A stretch of 64,000 nt of DNA from Chitinophaga sp. LS1. GTDB lineage: Bacteria > Bacteroidota > Bacteroidia > Chitinophagales > Chitinophagaceae. The notes under the pieces are model-generated. The model was not told the origin of the DNA. It ran no database searches and saw only the letters and a list, made by a program, of their open reading frames with translations. Where the stretch lies: positions 4,032,501 to 4,096,500 of the forward strand of contig NZ_CP128362.1 in the NCBI RefSeq assembly GCF_034274695.1, given 5' to 3'. The position numbers were made by a program, and so were the translations under genes. Positions within the stretch are counted from its first letter, which is position 1, and each line of letters opens with the position of its first letter. Of this stretch, positions 1 to 8,674 are shown piece after piece.

Positions 1-1517
1 AACGCGATCAGATAACGATAATATTCTAATAGCGGCCCCGGCGCTGGCCACGAAAGAATGGACTGCGAGAATGTATGATCTGACTGTGGATCAGGTACAT
101 CGCCCGCCCATGAAAATGCTTTAAATTCATTTTTACGCCCCTCACTCACCGCCCTGGAAAGATCCTCATCCCCATGACTCGTGAAATACAAAAACGGCCG
201 CTTCTCCCCATATTCCTCCCCCATAAACAACATCGGCGTATGCGGAGATAACAGCAACATCGCTGCCGCCAGTTTATTCGCTTCCAATGGTAATTTTGCT
301 GCCAACCGGTCTCCTGACATTCTATTACCTACCTGATCATGATTTTGTGTAAACACAATAAACCTGTCATAAGGTATCGCATGTGGCACCACACCAAACT
401 TCCGCTTTCTGTGTGGAGAATATTGCCCCGTATACACATAACTATCTCTCCATGCTTTCGCCAGCGAAGGCAATCCGTCAAAGTCTTCATAATACCCATC
501 CTTCTCTTTCGTCAGCACCACATGCAGCGCATGATGAAACTCATCTACCCATTGCCCATGCATGCCATATCCACATTGATCTGTTGGCGTGATATACCTT
601 GGATTGTTGAAATCTATTTCTGCTATTAGAATTTTTTTCCTGCCTGTGGCATACGACAATGCCGTCACTGCCTCACCCAGTTCTTCTGTAAAATGCTTCG
701 CACTGCTATCCCAGATGGCATGCACCGCATCCAGCCGCAATCCATCTATATGATACTCTTCCAGCCACATCAGCGCATTGCGGATGAAGTAAGCCCTCAC
801 CGCATCTGAATACTGATCATCAAAGTTGATCGCTGCACCCCACGGTGTTCTGTATTTCTCCGTATACCACGGACCAAAATCTGAAAAATACGCTCCCTCC
901 GGCCCCAGATGATTATATACTACATCAAGTATCACTGCAATCCCATATTGATGTGCAGCGTTTACCAGCGCCTTCAGTTCATTCGGTGTACCATATGTAT
1001 TATGCACTGCATAAGGATATACACCATCATACCCCCAGTTACGATGACCGGGGAACTGAGCAATGGGCATGATCTCGATGGCATTTATCCCCAATGAGCG
1101 GAGATAACTGAGCTTTGAAAGCACGCCCTTGAAATTCTGCAACGGTGTGAAGGTGCCTGTATGCAATTCGTAGATAATCATCTCGTTCAGGTCGCGTCCT
1201 TTCCACCCTTCGTCGGACCATTTGAAATTGTCCTCTACCAATGCTGACGGCCCATGTACACCTTCAGGCTGATAACGCGATGCAGGGTCAGGACGTTTCA
1301 GCTGTCCATCCAGTATATAGTTGTAAGTCATACCCGGTGAAACCGAAGGCACCACTACCTGCCAATAGCCATCGTCATCCCGCTGCATGGGGATTGTGGC
1401 GGACTCCGGTGTTATCACAGACAATGCAACAGACTCTCTGAAGGGCGCCCAAACACTAAATAACCCGGCTCCATTGTCAAGAATAGTAGATCCGGTAAAT
1501 GTATATGCTGTTCTCAA
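1..1517 (-). CDS. treZ: Malto-oligosyltrehalose trehalohydrolase (TreZ), 3' end cut by window edge
   Basis: Releases trehalose from maltooligosyl-trehalose in the TreY/TreZ pathway from alpha-glucan; cytosolic. I translated the minus strand: an N-terminal early-set/CBM48 domain (FSVWAPFRESVAL) is followed by a GH13 barrel. Visible GH13 motifs are DVVYNH (about residue 194), GLRLDAVHAI with the nucleophile Asp (about 259), LIAEIDF with the acid/base Glu (about 300) and FTQNHDQVGN (about 391). About 505 residues are present; the family is usually near 600, so roughly the last 90 are outside the window. The start is a TTG at 1515-1517 that directly follows an in-frame TAA; the next in-frame ATG lies well inside the folded domain. 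It is divergent from the GH13 glucosidase at 1631, which suggests a shared glucan/trehalose role. A glycogen-branching enzyme is less likely because of the NHDQ-type region IV and the overall fit to TreZ. Confidence 0.88.
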   Translation of the reverse strand, partial: MRTAYTFTGSTILDNGAGLFSVWAPFRESVALSVITPESATIPMQRDDDGYWQVVVPSVSPGMTYNYILDGQLKRPDPASRYQPEGVHGPSALVEDNFKWSDEGWKGRDLNEMIIYELHTGTFTPLQNFKGVLSKLSYLRSLGINAIEIMPIAQFPGHRNWGYDGVYPYAVHNTYGTPNELKALVNAAHQYGIAVILDVVYNHLGPEGAYFSDFGPWYTEKYRTPWGAAINFDDQYSDAVRAYFIRNALMWLEEYHIDGLRLDAVHAIWDSSAKHFTEELGEAVTALSYATGRKKILIAEIDFNNPRYITPTDQCGYGMHGQWVDEFHHALHVVLTKEKDGYYEDFDGLPSLAKAWRDSYVYTGQYSPHRKRKFGVVPHAIPYDRFIVFTQNHDQVGNRMSGDRLAAKLPLEANKLAAAMLLLSPHTPMLFMGEEYGEKRPFLYFTSHGDEDLSRAVSEGRKNEFKAFSWAGDVPDPQSDHTFSQSILSWPAPGPLLEYYRYLIA

Positions 1518-1630
1518 TTAAGTCAGTTTTAACAACTTACTGAAAATAATATGCCAGCGGGTTTACGATGTTATATTTCTACAGTATGACCGGCTTAAAA
1601 ATTGCATCTTCATCAGGAAAAATCATTTCT

Positions 1631-3370
1631 ATGTGGTGGAAAGAAAGTATCATTTACCAAATATATCCCCGTAGCTTTAAAGACAGTAACAATGACGGAA
1701 TCGGTGATCTGGCGGGTATTATATCGAAACTGGATTATCTTGAAAGCCTGGGTATAGACACCGTATGGCTCAACCCGATTTTCGGTTCTCCTAACGATGA
1801 CAATGGCTATGATATCAGCGACTATTATGATATCATGAAAGAGTATGGCACCATGCAGGAGTTCGATATCTTATTGCAAGGACTGCATCAACGAAAAATA
1901 AAATTGCTGTTGGACCTGGTAGTAAATCATACCAGTGATGAACATCCATGGTTCAAAGAAGCCCGTCTGTCAAGAGAAAATCCTTATTACAACTATTACC
2001 ACTGGTGGCCCGCTGAAAAAGGAAAACCACCTTTCCGGTTCAGTCATTTTGATCCATCAGGCCAGGCATGGACTTACAACAAAGCGACTGATAGCTATTA
2101 CCTTCATTACTTCTCTGCAAAAATGCCGGACCTGAACTGGGAAAATCCACAGGTGCGAAAAGAAGTATACGATATTATGCGCTTCTGGATCAAAAAAGGG
2201 GTTGATGGCTTCAGACTGGATGCTATTTGCTACATTAGTAAAGATACCACCTGGCCTGAGATCAAGACCCACGACTGGGGAGCGTACTACGCACATGGAC
2301 CTCATCTGCATGACTACCTGCAGGAGATGAATAAGGAAGTGCTTGAAGGTACTGATATCACTACCCTCGCCGAAGCCGCAGGTATCACGATTGACGAAGC
2401 TTTACACTTCGTTGAAGAACACAGGAAAGAACTCCACATGCTCTACCATTTTGAAGGCATGAACCTGGGCTATCTCAAAGATGCCTACAAACGTCCTGAT
2501 CCCAAAGGTATTGACCTGGTAGCACTGAAAAGCCTCTACACAAGCTGGGACAACATCTACGAAACAGGTGGATGGGGTACTATTTACCTTACGAATCATG
2601 ACCAGCCAAGAATGGTGAGCCGCTGGGGTAGCGATATCGAAACTTATAGAGAGATCTCCGCGAAAATGCTGATTACTTTTTTGCTCACGATGCGCGCTAC
2701 GCCCATTTTTTACAACGGCGATGAGATTGGCATGACGAATATCCGCTTTGAAGCTATCGATGACTATAAGGATATCGATACCATCAATATGTACAAATAC
2801 CTGCAAAGCAAAGGGGAGGATACCACCCGCTTTTTACTGGATCAGCAAATGGCGGCCAGAGATAATAGCCGTACGCCTTTTCAGTGGGATGATAGTAAAT
2901 ACGCAGGCTTTACGGATGGCACGCCTTGGATCAAAGTAAACGACAATCATACTTTCATTAATGAAGCTGCGCAGGGGAAAGACGAACGGTCTATATTACA
3001 GTTTTTTAAACAGGTCGTTCTGCTGCGCAAACACCAGCCGGTATTAGTTTATGGGAAATATCAGTTGTATGATGCGGAGCATCCCCAGGTATATACGTAT
3101 ACGCGCACGCTGGACAAGACGATGTTTTTAATGGTGCTTAATTTTTCAAAAGAAACCATTGTGTACAAGCTGCCATTCCTGATGGAGACGGATATAGAAC
3201 CTTTAGTAAATAATATGCTGACTTTTGAACTGGAAAGAGGGAACTTAACCCTGGCGCCTTATCAGGCACTGGTATTTGGACCTTTGCCCCCAGTAATGCC
3301 CACTGCCGCTGCCGTGGAGATAAAAGCAGCAGTATTGCCACTTGAAGAATCAGGAGAGCTGGCTGTTTAA
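1631..3370 (+). CDS. GH13 alpha-glucosidase / oligo-1,6-glucosidase-like enzyme
   Basis: Cytosolic exo-acting GH13 enzyme that hydrolyses alpha-glucosidic bonds of short oligosaccharides, with 579 residues. The opening WWKESIIYQIYPRSFKDSNN is typical of the alpha-glucosidase/oligo-1,6-glucosidase branch. Motifs: DLVVNHTSDEHPWF (near 95), MPDLNWENP, GFRLDAI with nucleophile Asp197, TLAEAAG with acid/base Glu248, and TNHDQPR with Asp324. No signal peptide is seen. An ATG 63 bp upstream (1568) is in frame, but the family start is MWWKES and an AGGAAA stretch precedes 1631. The residue after the nucleophile is Ala rather than the Val or Thr often used to separate 1,6- from 1,4-specific members, so I do not assign specificity. 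It is divergent from treZ and may process products of the same glucan pool. Trehalose synthase is less likely. Confidence 0.85.
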   Translation: MWWKESIIYQIYPRSFKDSNNDGIGDLAGIISKLDYLESLGIDTVWLNPIFGSPNDDNGYDISDYYDIMKEYGTMQEFDILLQGLHQRKIKLLLDLVVNHTSDEHPWFKEARLSRENPYYNYYHWWPAEKGKPPFRFSHFDPSGQAWTYNKATDSYYLHYFSAKMPDLNWENPQVRKEVYDIMRFWIKKGVDGFRLDAICYISKDTTWPEIKTHDWGAYYAHGPHLHDYLQEMNKEVLEGTDITTLAEAAGITIDEALHFVEEHRKELHMLYHFEGMNLGYLKDAYKRPDPKGIDLVALKSLYTSWDNIYETGGWGTIYLTNHDQPRMVSRWGSDIETYREISAKMLITFLLTMRATPIFYNGDEIGMTNIRFEAIDDYKDIDTINMYKYLQSKGEDTTRFLLDQQMAARDNSRTPFQWDDSKYAGFTDGTPWIKVNDNHTFINEAAQGKDERSILQFFKQVVLLRKHQPVLVYGKYQLYDAEHPQVYTYTRTLDKTMFLMVLNFSKETIVYKLPFLMETDIEPLVNNMLTFELERGNLTLAPYQALVFGPLPPVMPTAAAVEIKAAVLPLEESGELAV

Positions 3371-3935
3371 ACACATCCAATGAATGCATAGCTATTCAAA
3401 AAATCTGCTAATAAAGCACATCCAATGGATGGATAGCCGTTCAAAAGATCTGCTAATAAGACACATCCAATGAATGCATAGCTATTCAAAAAAATCTGCT
3501 ATTAAGACAAATCCAATGAATGCATAGCTATTCAAAAAAATCTGCTATTAAGACAAATCCAATGAATGCATAGCTATTCAAAAAATCTGCTATTAAGACA
3601 GATCCAATGAATGCATAGCCGTTCAAAAGATCTGCTAATAAGACACATCCAATGAATGCATAGCTATTCAAAAAAATCTGCTAATAAAGCACATCCAATG
3701 GATGCATAGCTATTCAAAAGATCTGCTAATAAAGCATATCCAATGAATGCATAGCCATTCAAAAGATCTGCTAATAAAGCACATCCAATGAATGCATAGC
3801 TATTCAAAAGATCTGCTAATAAAGCACATCGAATGAATGCACAGCCATTCAAAAGATCTGCTATCAAAAGCAAACCCAATGAATACACAGCCATTCAAAC
3901 CATCCACTATTTAAACAAACTCAATGGATGCTCAA
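3371..3935. repeat. Tandem array of about 12 units of 45-46 bp, derived from the GNAT gene 3' end
   Basis: The TCCAATG core recurs at 3376, 3421, 3466, 3512, 3558, 3603, 3648, 3694, 3739, 3784 and 3829, then as CCCAATG near 3874 and CTCAATG near 3919, giving spacings of 45 or 46 bp. The last copy overlaps the final codons and TAG stop of the minus-strand GNAT gene (3907-3935); I count about 24 of 34 matches between that coding end and an array unit. Many units contain the inverted repeat TGAATG-N6-CATTCA or a one-mismatch version. Copies nearest the gene are the most diverged. The array fills the whole space between two convergent genes. It lacks CRISPR repeat/spacer structure, since whole units repeat. 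Confidence 0.93.
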
Positions 3936-4407
3936 TCCCCGCCAACATAACCGTATCAGAAAATTTCAACCCTAATTTCGCCAACAACGCCAGCGAATGC
4001 TTATTATCCGCTCTCGCTATTGCCACAATATGTGGTAGCTGCAGCGTATTATATCCATAATCCATTACCGCTTTCGTAGCCTCGTAAGCGTATCCCTGTC
4101 CCATATATTCCGGCAGCAACGCAAAACCTACATCTACATATTCCAACCCATCCCTTTTTATTAATCCACTCATCCCAATGGGCACTCCACTATCCTTCAT
4201 CGCCACCAAATACAATCCAAACCCTCTTAGTGCATAACTGGCCAACGGGCCATTGGTCAGGTATTGCTGGGCATCCGCCAATGTCTGAATATTCCTGTCA
4301 CCCAAAAACTGAATCCAGGTCGGAGAATTGAGCAACGACCAGATAAATGGAGCGTCGTCAATAGTAAACTTGCGTACAATCAGGCGTGCTGTTTCGCAGA
4401 TTAACAT
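3907..4407 (-). CDS. GNAT N-acetyltransferase, RimJ/RimL type
   Basis: Transfers an acetyl group from acetyl-CoA to an amino group; substrate not predictable. 166 residues, the usual length for this family. It opens ETARLIVRKFTIDDAPFIW, typical of RimJ/RimL-like proteins. The acetyl-CoA loop is LLPEYMGQGYAYEATKAVM (near 107-125), followed by IVAIARADNKHSLALLAKLG. It starts with ATG at 4407. The C-terminus (HPLSLFK) and its TAG stop form the first unit of the downstream tandem array, so the gene end was probably the seed of that array. It is convergent with the GH13 gene and divergent from the GH92 gene. Confidence 0.87.
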   Translation of the reverse strand: MLICETARLIVRKFTIDDAPFIWSLLNSPTWIQFLGDRNIQTLADAQQYLTNGPLASYALRGFGLYLVAMKDSGVPIGMSGLIKRDGLEYVDVGFALLPEYMGQGYAYEATKAVMDYGYNTLQLPHIVAIARADNKHSLALLAKLGLKFSDTVMLAGIEHPLSLFK

Positions 4408-4408
4408 A

Positions 4409-4434
4409 TTTTGCTGATTATTTTATTATTTTTG
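4409..4434 (+). promoter_or_regulatory. Candidate Bacteroidota promoter for the GH92 gene
   Basis: TATTTTTG at 4427-4434 matches the Bacteroidota -7 consensus TAnnTTTG, and TTTTG at 4409-4413 could serve as a -33 element, although the spacing is shorter than the usual 19 bp. It lies between the divergent GNAT and GH92 genes. This is a pattern match only. Confidence 0.35.
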
Positions 4435-4500
4435 GCAATAGTCACGTATTGAAAGCTATTTGCCAACTTATTTTATAAACAGGTCTAAATTTAATGTGAA

Positions 4501-6777
4501 TTGAAGAAGAATTGCACAGTTTCAACGTTATTTTCAACTATTTTACTGGTATCCAGCCTGTTGCCACAGGCAGGCCATGCACAGGATAAACCGCTTACTC
4601 AATACGTTAATCCGTATATCGGCTCGCAGGGCCATGGACACGTGTTCGTAGGTGCAAACGTGCCTTATGGCGCCGTGCAGCTCGGACCCAGCCAAACCAT
4701 GCAGACCTGGGATCAGTTCAATGGATGGGATTGGTGCAGTGGTTACAATTACATCAGTGAAGATATTCTTGGATTTACTCATACCCACCTGAGTGGTACC
4801 GGTATCGGAGATCTCAATGACCTGATGATCGTACCTGCCAGCGGTCACCTGGAATTACAACCCGCTCACCGCCTGGATATGAACACCGGTTATGGCTCCA
4901 ATTTCAAAAAGGCCAGCGAGGTGGTAAAACCGGGTTACTACGCTGTATACCTCGACAAATACAAGGTGAAGGCGGAGCTCACAGCTACTACCAGAGTAGG
5001 TTTTCACCATTACCATTACGATAATACTGATAGTGCTCACCTGCTGATTGACCTGGAATTTGCTATGTGTTGGGATGCTCCGGTAGAAACAACTATTAAA
5101 AAAGTAAATGATACCACTTTTGTAGGTTATCGCTTCTCCAAAGGATGGGCCAATGATCAACGCCTGTTCTTCGCAATCAAAACATCTCAGCCTATCACAC
5201 AATTAAATCTTTACGACCTTAACAACGGAGTAGCCGGAGGAGCTGTAAAAGGTAAAGGTGTCAAGGCCGTGATGTATTTTAATGCAGCTAAAAATGCTGA
5301 CATTTATCTGAAAGTAGGTATTTCTCCGGTGAGTGAAGAGAATGCACTGGGCAACATCGCTGCCGAAATACCAGGATGGAACTTTGAACAGGTAAAAACT
5401 GCTGCTGATCTGGCATGGAATAAAGATCTGAACAAGATCGATTTCTCTGCAGATGATGCAACGAAAACAACCTTCTATACTGCGCTGTACCACAGCCATT
5501 TCTTCCCCTCTGTGTTCAACGATCACAATGGTGATTACCGTGGCACCGATAAAAAAGTGTACACCAACCAGAGATTCACAAATTACACCGGCATGTCTCT
5601 GTGGGATACCTATCGCGGTCTGCATCCTTTGATGTCCGTGATCGATCCTTCGCTTGTAAAAGATATAGTGCACTCCATGTTGATGATTTACCAACAGCAG
5701 GGACGCCTGCCGGTATGGCCACTGGAAGGTTGCGAAACTGATTGTATGATTGGTAATCCTGCTATTCCGATTATTACGGATGCTTACCTGAAAGGTCTGA
5801 TTGATCCTGCGGACGTAGCACTGGCATATGAAGCTGTGAGGAACACTGCCATGAGAAAAGTAAGCGGCTTACAGTTTGTACAGGAATTGAAATACATTCC
5901 TGTTGATAGTATGACGATTGAATCCGTTGCCTGGGGCCTGGAATATGCGATCGCTGATTTCGGTGTGGCACAGATGGCCAGGAAACTGGGTAAAACAAAA
6001 GACGCTGCATACTTCACCAAAAGAGCGGGTTTGTATAAGCAATACTGGGACGCTTCAGAAGGTCATTTCGTAGGTAGATTGGCAAATGGTAGTTTTAAAA
6101 GACCATTTGATCCGCTGGAAGCAAAACACCGTTCAAATGACTTCTGCGAGGGGAATGGCTGGCAGTATACCTGGCTTGTACCACAGGATGCAAAAGGGCT
6201 GGTAAACCTGTTTGGTGAAAAGAAATTTCAAACTACACTGGATTCTTTCTTTAATATGTCTTCTTCCCTGGGACAAGGTAGCTCTCCTGATATCTCTGGT
6301 ATGGTTGGCCAGTATGCACAGGGTAATGAGCCTAGTCATCACGTAAGCTACCTGTATGCGGCGGTTGGCAGGCCCTGGAGAACTGCGGAAATTGTGAGAG
6401 AGGTAATGTCGAAATATTATACCAATGCGCCTGATGGATTGTGTGGTAATGAAGATGCAGGGCAGATGAGTGCATGGTATGTATTGTCTGCAATGGGCTT
6501 CTATCCGATGAACCCAATGAACGGTACGTTTGTATTCGGTTCTCCATTGATGGATGAAGCAGTGATTAAATTAGCAGGAAATAAGAAATTTGATATTGTG
6601 GTAAAAGACAATAGTAAAGAGAACAAGTATATCCAGAAAATAGTGCTGAATGGCATCAACTATAATAAGTCTTTCTTCCTGTATAAAGATATAATGAAAG
6701 GTGGTAAGATGGAAATTTATATGGGTAGCAAACCTTCCGCTACATTTGGTGTGAAGAAAACTGACAGAGCAATATAA
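4501..6777 (+). CDS. Secreted GH92 alpha-mannosidase
   Basis: Calcium-dependent exo-alpha-mannosidase family that trims mannose from N-glycans or mannans, acting in the periplasm or at the surface. 758 residues. A signal peptide (LFSTILLVSSLLPQAGHA, cut near residue 28) precedes the N-terminal beta domain with NPYIGSQGHGHVFVGANVPY and GFTHTHLSGTG. The (alpha/alpha)6 domain shows SLWDTYRGLHPL, GNEPSHHVSYLYAAVGRP and the family signature GNEDAGQMSAWYVLSAMGFY. The start is TTG at 4501: an in-frame TAA lies at 4492-4494 and no ATG occurs before the signal peptide. It is followed by a dispersed 3'UTR element (6782) and a strong terminator (6863). No Sus genes adjoin it, so it appears monocistronic. 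Confidence 0.92.
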   Translation: MKKNCTVSTLFSTILLVSSLLPQAGHAQDKPLTQYVNPYIGSQGHGHVFVGANVPYGAVQLGPSQTMQTWDQFNGWDWCSGYNYISEDILGFTHTHLSGTGIGDLNDLMIVPASGHLELQPAHRLDMNTGYGSNFKKASEVVKPGYYAVYLDKYKVKAELTATTRVGFHHYHYDNTDSAHLLIDLEFAMCWDAPVETTIKKVNDTTFVGYRFSKGWANDQRLFFAIKTSQPITQLNLYDLNNGVAGGAVKGKGVKAVMYFNAAKNADIYLKVGISPVSEENALGNIAAEIPGWNFEQVKTAADLAWNKDLNKIDFSADDATKTTFYTALYHSHFFPSVFNDHNGDYRGTDKKVYTNQRFTNYTGMSLWDTYRGLHPLMSVIDPSLVKDIVHSMLMIYQQQGRLPVWPLEGCETDCMIGNPAIPIITDAYLKGLIDPADVALAYEAVRNTAMRKVSGLQFVQELKYIPVDSMTIESVAWGLEYAIADFGVAQMARKLGKTKDAAYFTKRAGLYKQYWDASEGHFVGRLANGSFKRPFDPLEAKHRSNDFCEGNGWQYTWLVPQDAKGLVNLFGEKKFQTTLDSFFNMSSSLGQGSSPDISGMVGQYAQGNEPSHHVSYLYAAVGRPWRTAEIVREVMSKYYTNAPDGLCGNEDAGQMSAWYVLSAMGFYPMNPMNGTFVFGSPLMDEAVIKLAGNKKFDIVVKDNSKENKYIQKIVLNGINYNKSFFLYKDIMKGGKMEIYMGSKPSATFGVKKTDRAI

Positions 6778-6781
6778 ACTA

Positions 6782-6827
6782 ATTGGCCTACGGCAGCAGG
6801 GAAGGTTTCTTTCTTTTGGCTAGCGCC
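6782..6827. repeat. Copy 1 of a dispersed 3'UTR element (CGGCAGCA family)
   Basis: A 46-nt block starting ATTGGCCTACGGCAGCA and ending GGCTAGCGCC begins just after the GH92 stop. It aligns without gaps to 9516-9560, just after the cvfB stop, and its first half to 30657-30680. The conserved core is CCTRCGGCAGCARGG. It does not overlap the following terminator. Function unknown. Confidence 0.7.
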
Positions 6828-6862
6828 ATTGAACGTTTGTATTTTCAAAAGGAATGTTTTTT

Positions 6863-6897
6863 AAACGGTTTTGCCACATGGCAAAACCGTTTTTTTT
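6863..6897 (+). terminator. Rho-independent terminator after GH92
   Basis: A 13-bp perfect stem (AAACGGTTTTGCC, loop ACAT, then its complement) runs straight into a T tract. The A tract on the other side is short, so the plus direction is favoured. It separates the GH92 gene from the YdeI-like gene at 6909. Confidence 0.92.
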
Positions 6898-6908
6898 ATA
6901 TTTACCGC

Positions 6909-7418
6909 ATGATAAAATTCAAAGCCACCATCAAAAAGTTCGAACAAATGGGGGAGAAGACTGGCTGGTCGTATATCGAGATCCCCATTGAGTTGTCGGA
7001 AAAACTGAAGCCCGGGTACAAGCAGTCCTTCAGGGTAAAAGGCAAGCTCGATAAATTTGAGATAGCAGGTATCGCGTTGATACCTATGGGTGAGGGGCAT
7101 TTTATCATGGCGATGAATGCCGATCTGAGAAAAGGTGTGGGCAAGCGCGCGGGTGCAGAGTTGCAGGTGCAGATCCAGGTAGATGATAATCCTGATCCGG
7201 TAAGCTCTCCTGAATTTATGGAATGCTTATCAGATGAACCGGATGCATTGACCTTTTTTAATACGCTTCCTAAGGGCCATAGGAATTATTTTATGAAATG
7301 GATTGAAAGTGCCAAAACCCCGGGAACCAAAGCCAAAAGGATTGCGATGGCAGTGACCGGACTGGCCAGAAAAATGGGGTACTCTGAAATGATCAGGGCA
7401 AATAAAAATGTTGGCTAA
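6909..7418 (+). CDS. DUF1905 / YdeI-OmpD-associated family protein
   Basis: 169 residues from ATG 6909. The N-terminal half (MIKFKATIKKFEQ to about residue 90) is a DUF1905 beta-barrel-like domain with KPGYKQSFRVKGKLD and GIALIPMGEGHFIMAM. The C-terminal segment, EPDALTFFNTLPKGHRNYFM then WIESAKTPGTKAKRI, is the YdeI/OmpD-associated (OmdA) motif. Molecular role is unsettled; YdeI relatives have been linked to polymyxin or bacteriocin tolerance. The open frame extends upstream to 6783, but that stretch contains the GH92 terminator, so I reject the longer start. No signal peptide. It ends just before the second tandem array. Confidence 0.83.
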   Translation: MIKFKATIKKFEQMGEKTGWSYIEIPIELSEKLKPGYKQSFRVKGKLDKFEIAGIALIPMGEGHFIMAMNADLRKGVGKRAGAELQVQIQVDDNPDPVSSPEFMECLSDEPDALTFFNTLPKGHRNYFMKWIESAKTPGTKAKRIAMAVTGLARKMGYSEMIRANKNVG

Positions 7419-7433
7419 CTGAATTCACGGGCA

Positions 7434-7665
7434 TATCCATCCATCTTCTCAGCTCACCGCACTCACTGGCAATCCATCTTCCTTCCCAGCTCACCGCACT
7501 CATTGGCAATCCATCTTCCTTCCCAGCTCACCGCACTCACGGCAATCCATCCTCCTTCCCAGCTCACCGCACTCACTGGCCATCCATCCATCTTCCTTCC
7601 CAGCTCACCGCACTCACGGTAATCCATCCTCCTTCTCAGCTCACCGCACTCACCGCCATCATCCC
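7434..7665. repeat. Tandem array of six 36-41 bp units derived from the KirBac gene 3' end
   Basis: AGCTCACCGCACTCA recurs at 7451, 7488, 7525, 7561, 7602 and 7638, joined by CCATCTTCCTTCCC-like spacers. The copy at 7636-7665 is the end of the minus-strand KirBac coding sequence: its complement encodes MMAVSAVS and the TGA stop. In the four middle copies the stop triplet reads TGG on the minus strand because TCTCAG has become TCCCAG. The layout matches the array at 3371: convergent genes, seeded by the minus-strand gene end, filling the spacer, but the unit sequence is unrelated. Confidence 0.92.
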
Positions 7666-8616
7666 CACATTCACTTCCACCGTATCATGTATCTTATTCA
7701 TCTCCAACACCGTCCCCCTCGCCGTCTCCCTATACATTGGCACAAACTTATGATTATACTTTATCTCCTGAAAAGTATACGAAGTCCTTTGCTGCACCAC
7801 ATTTGAATAAATATCATTAAACCCTCTGATCAACACATACAATTCCAGATCCGCCACCTTAATATCTTCCGCTGTAAACCCTAACAACGGACTTTGATCA
7901 TCTATCACATGCACCACCGTCCAGTTCATCGGCAAACTTTGTATCTTATGCCTTTCCAGCGGTAATTCATAATACCGATACGTTTGTTTCCCATCCTCAT
8001 GTATCCGCATTGCCGCATTTACCTGCACCGTCACGTCAGTAAGCGTATGACCATCTTTATAACAGGCAAACCGGAACATCAATGCATTACCACCCTTAAA
8101 TGGTGTAATAAGCGCATGATCACTAAAAGCCAGATGCGCCTTCGGCCGGGCAAAACGTCCATAAATCAACCCCGTTACCACCGCAAAAGACAGAAACCCA
8201 CTCATCGCCTCAATTGAAGCCACAAAATTAGCCCCGTCACCTACCGGGTTGACACGGCCATAACCCACTGTCGTAAACGTTTCTGTACTGAAATAATAAA
8301 CCTCCCTGAATATCCCCCACGCATGATGTGAACTAATCCCCTGTAACTCCGCCGCCCCGATCAGCAGGTAAATACCCGTGTAAATAAGGTTTACTAAAAT
8401 AAATGCCCCCACTATTACCATCACAAAAGCCCAGATTGGCAGGTTTAGCATAATATGGAAAAGGGAATACCTGTCCCATATACGATTACCCTCTTTCCGG
8501 AGGTTGAAACTCCCGTCTTTATTGATAAAACGATCCCCATAACTACTGATCGTAGCGCTGAACCCGGTATCTTCATTTGTTTTCGAGAAAGGATTGATAT
8601 GTTTGAGTAAGGCCAT
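7636..8616 (-). CDS. Inward-rectifier potassium channel, KirBac family
   Basis: Tetrameric inner-membrane K+ channel, 326 residues from ATG 8616. A slide-helix region (FNLRKEGNRIWDRYSLFHIM) leads to TM1 (LPIWAFVMVIVGAFILVNLI). The pore helix and filter TFTTVGYGRVNP come next, then TM2 (SGFLSFAVVTGLIYGRFARP). The cytoplasmic IRK immunoglobulin-like domain fills the rest (ALMFRFACYKDGHTLTDV; LPMNWTVVHVIDDQSPLLG). The filter TVGYG is intact. An in-frame GTG at 8634 would add six residues (MVKRRF); I prefer the ATG because MALLKHINPFSK resembles relatives. Its last eight codons and stop are the seed of the tandem array downstream. It is divergent from cvfB with about 58 bp between starts. Confidence 0.92.
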   Translation of the reverse strand: MALLKHINPFSKTNEDTGFSATISSYGDRFINKDGSFNLRKEGNRIWDRYSLFHIMLNLPIWAFVMVIVGAFILVNLIYTGIYLLIGAAELQGISSHHAWGIFREVYYFSTETFTTVGYGRVNPVGDGANFVASIEAMSGFLSFAVVTGLIYGRFARPKAHLAFSDHALITPFKGGNALMFRFACYKDGHTLTDVTVQVNAAMRIHEDGKQTYRYYELPLERHKIQSLPMNWTVVHVIDDQSPLLGFTAEDIKVADLELYVLIRGFNDIYSNVVQQRTSYTFQEIKYNHKFVPMYRETARGTVLEMNKIHDTVEVNVGMMAVSAVS

Positions 8617-8674
8617 AAACCTGCGTTTGACCACAAATCTACTTACCTTTGCGAATATCCAAATATTATATTAC

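Noticed and set aside
3664..3894. Minus-strand ORF with 15-residue repeats as a gene
   Set aside because: It lies wholly inside the tandem array; 46-bp units break the frame elsewhere and there is no promoter or ribosome site. Treated as a by-product of the repeat period.
6783..6908. Longer N-terminus of the YdeI-like protein
   Set aside because: The extension would be encoded by the dispersed element and the GH92 terminator.
3371..7665. CRISPR array
   Set aside because: Whole units repeat, no unique spacers, no cas genes, and the units derive from neighbouring genes.
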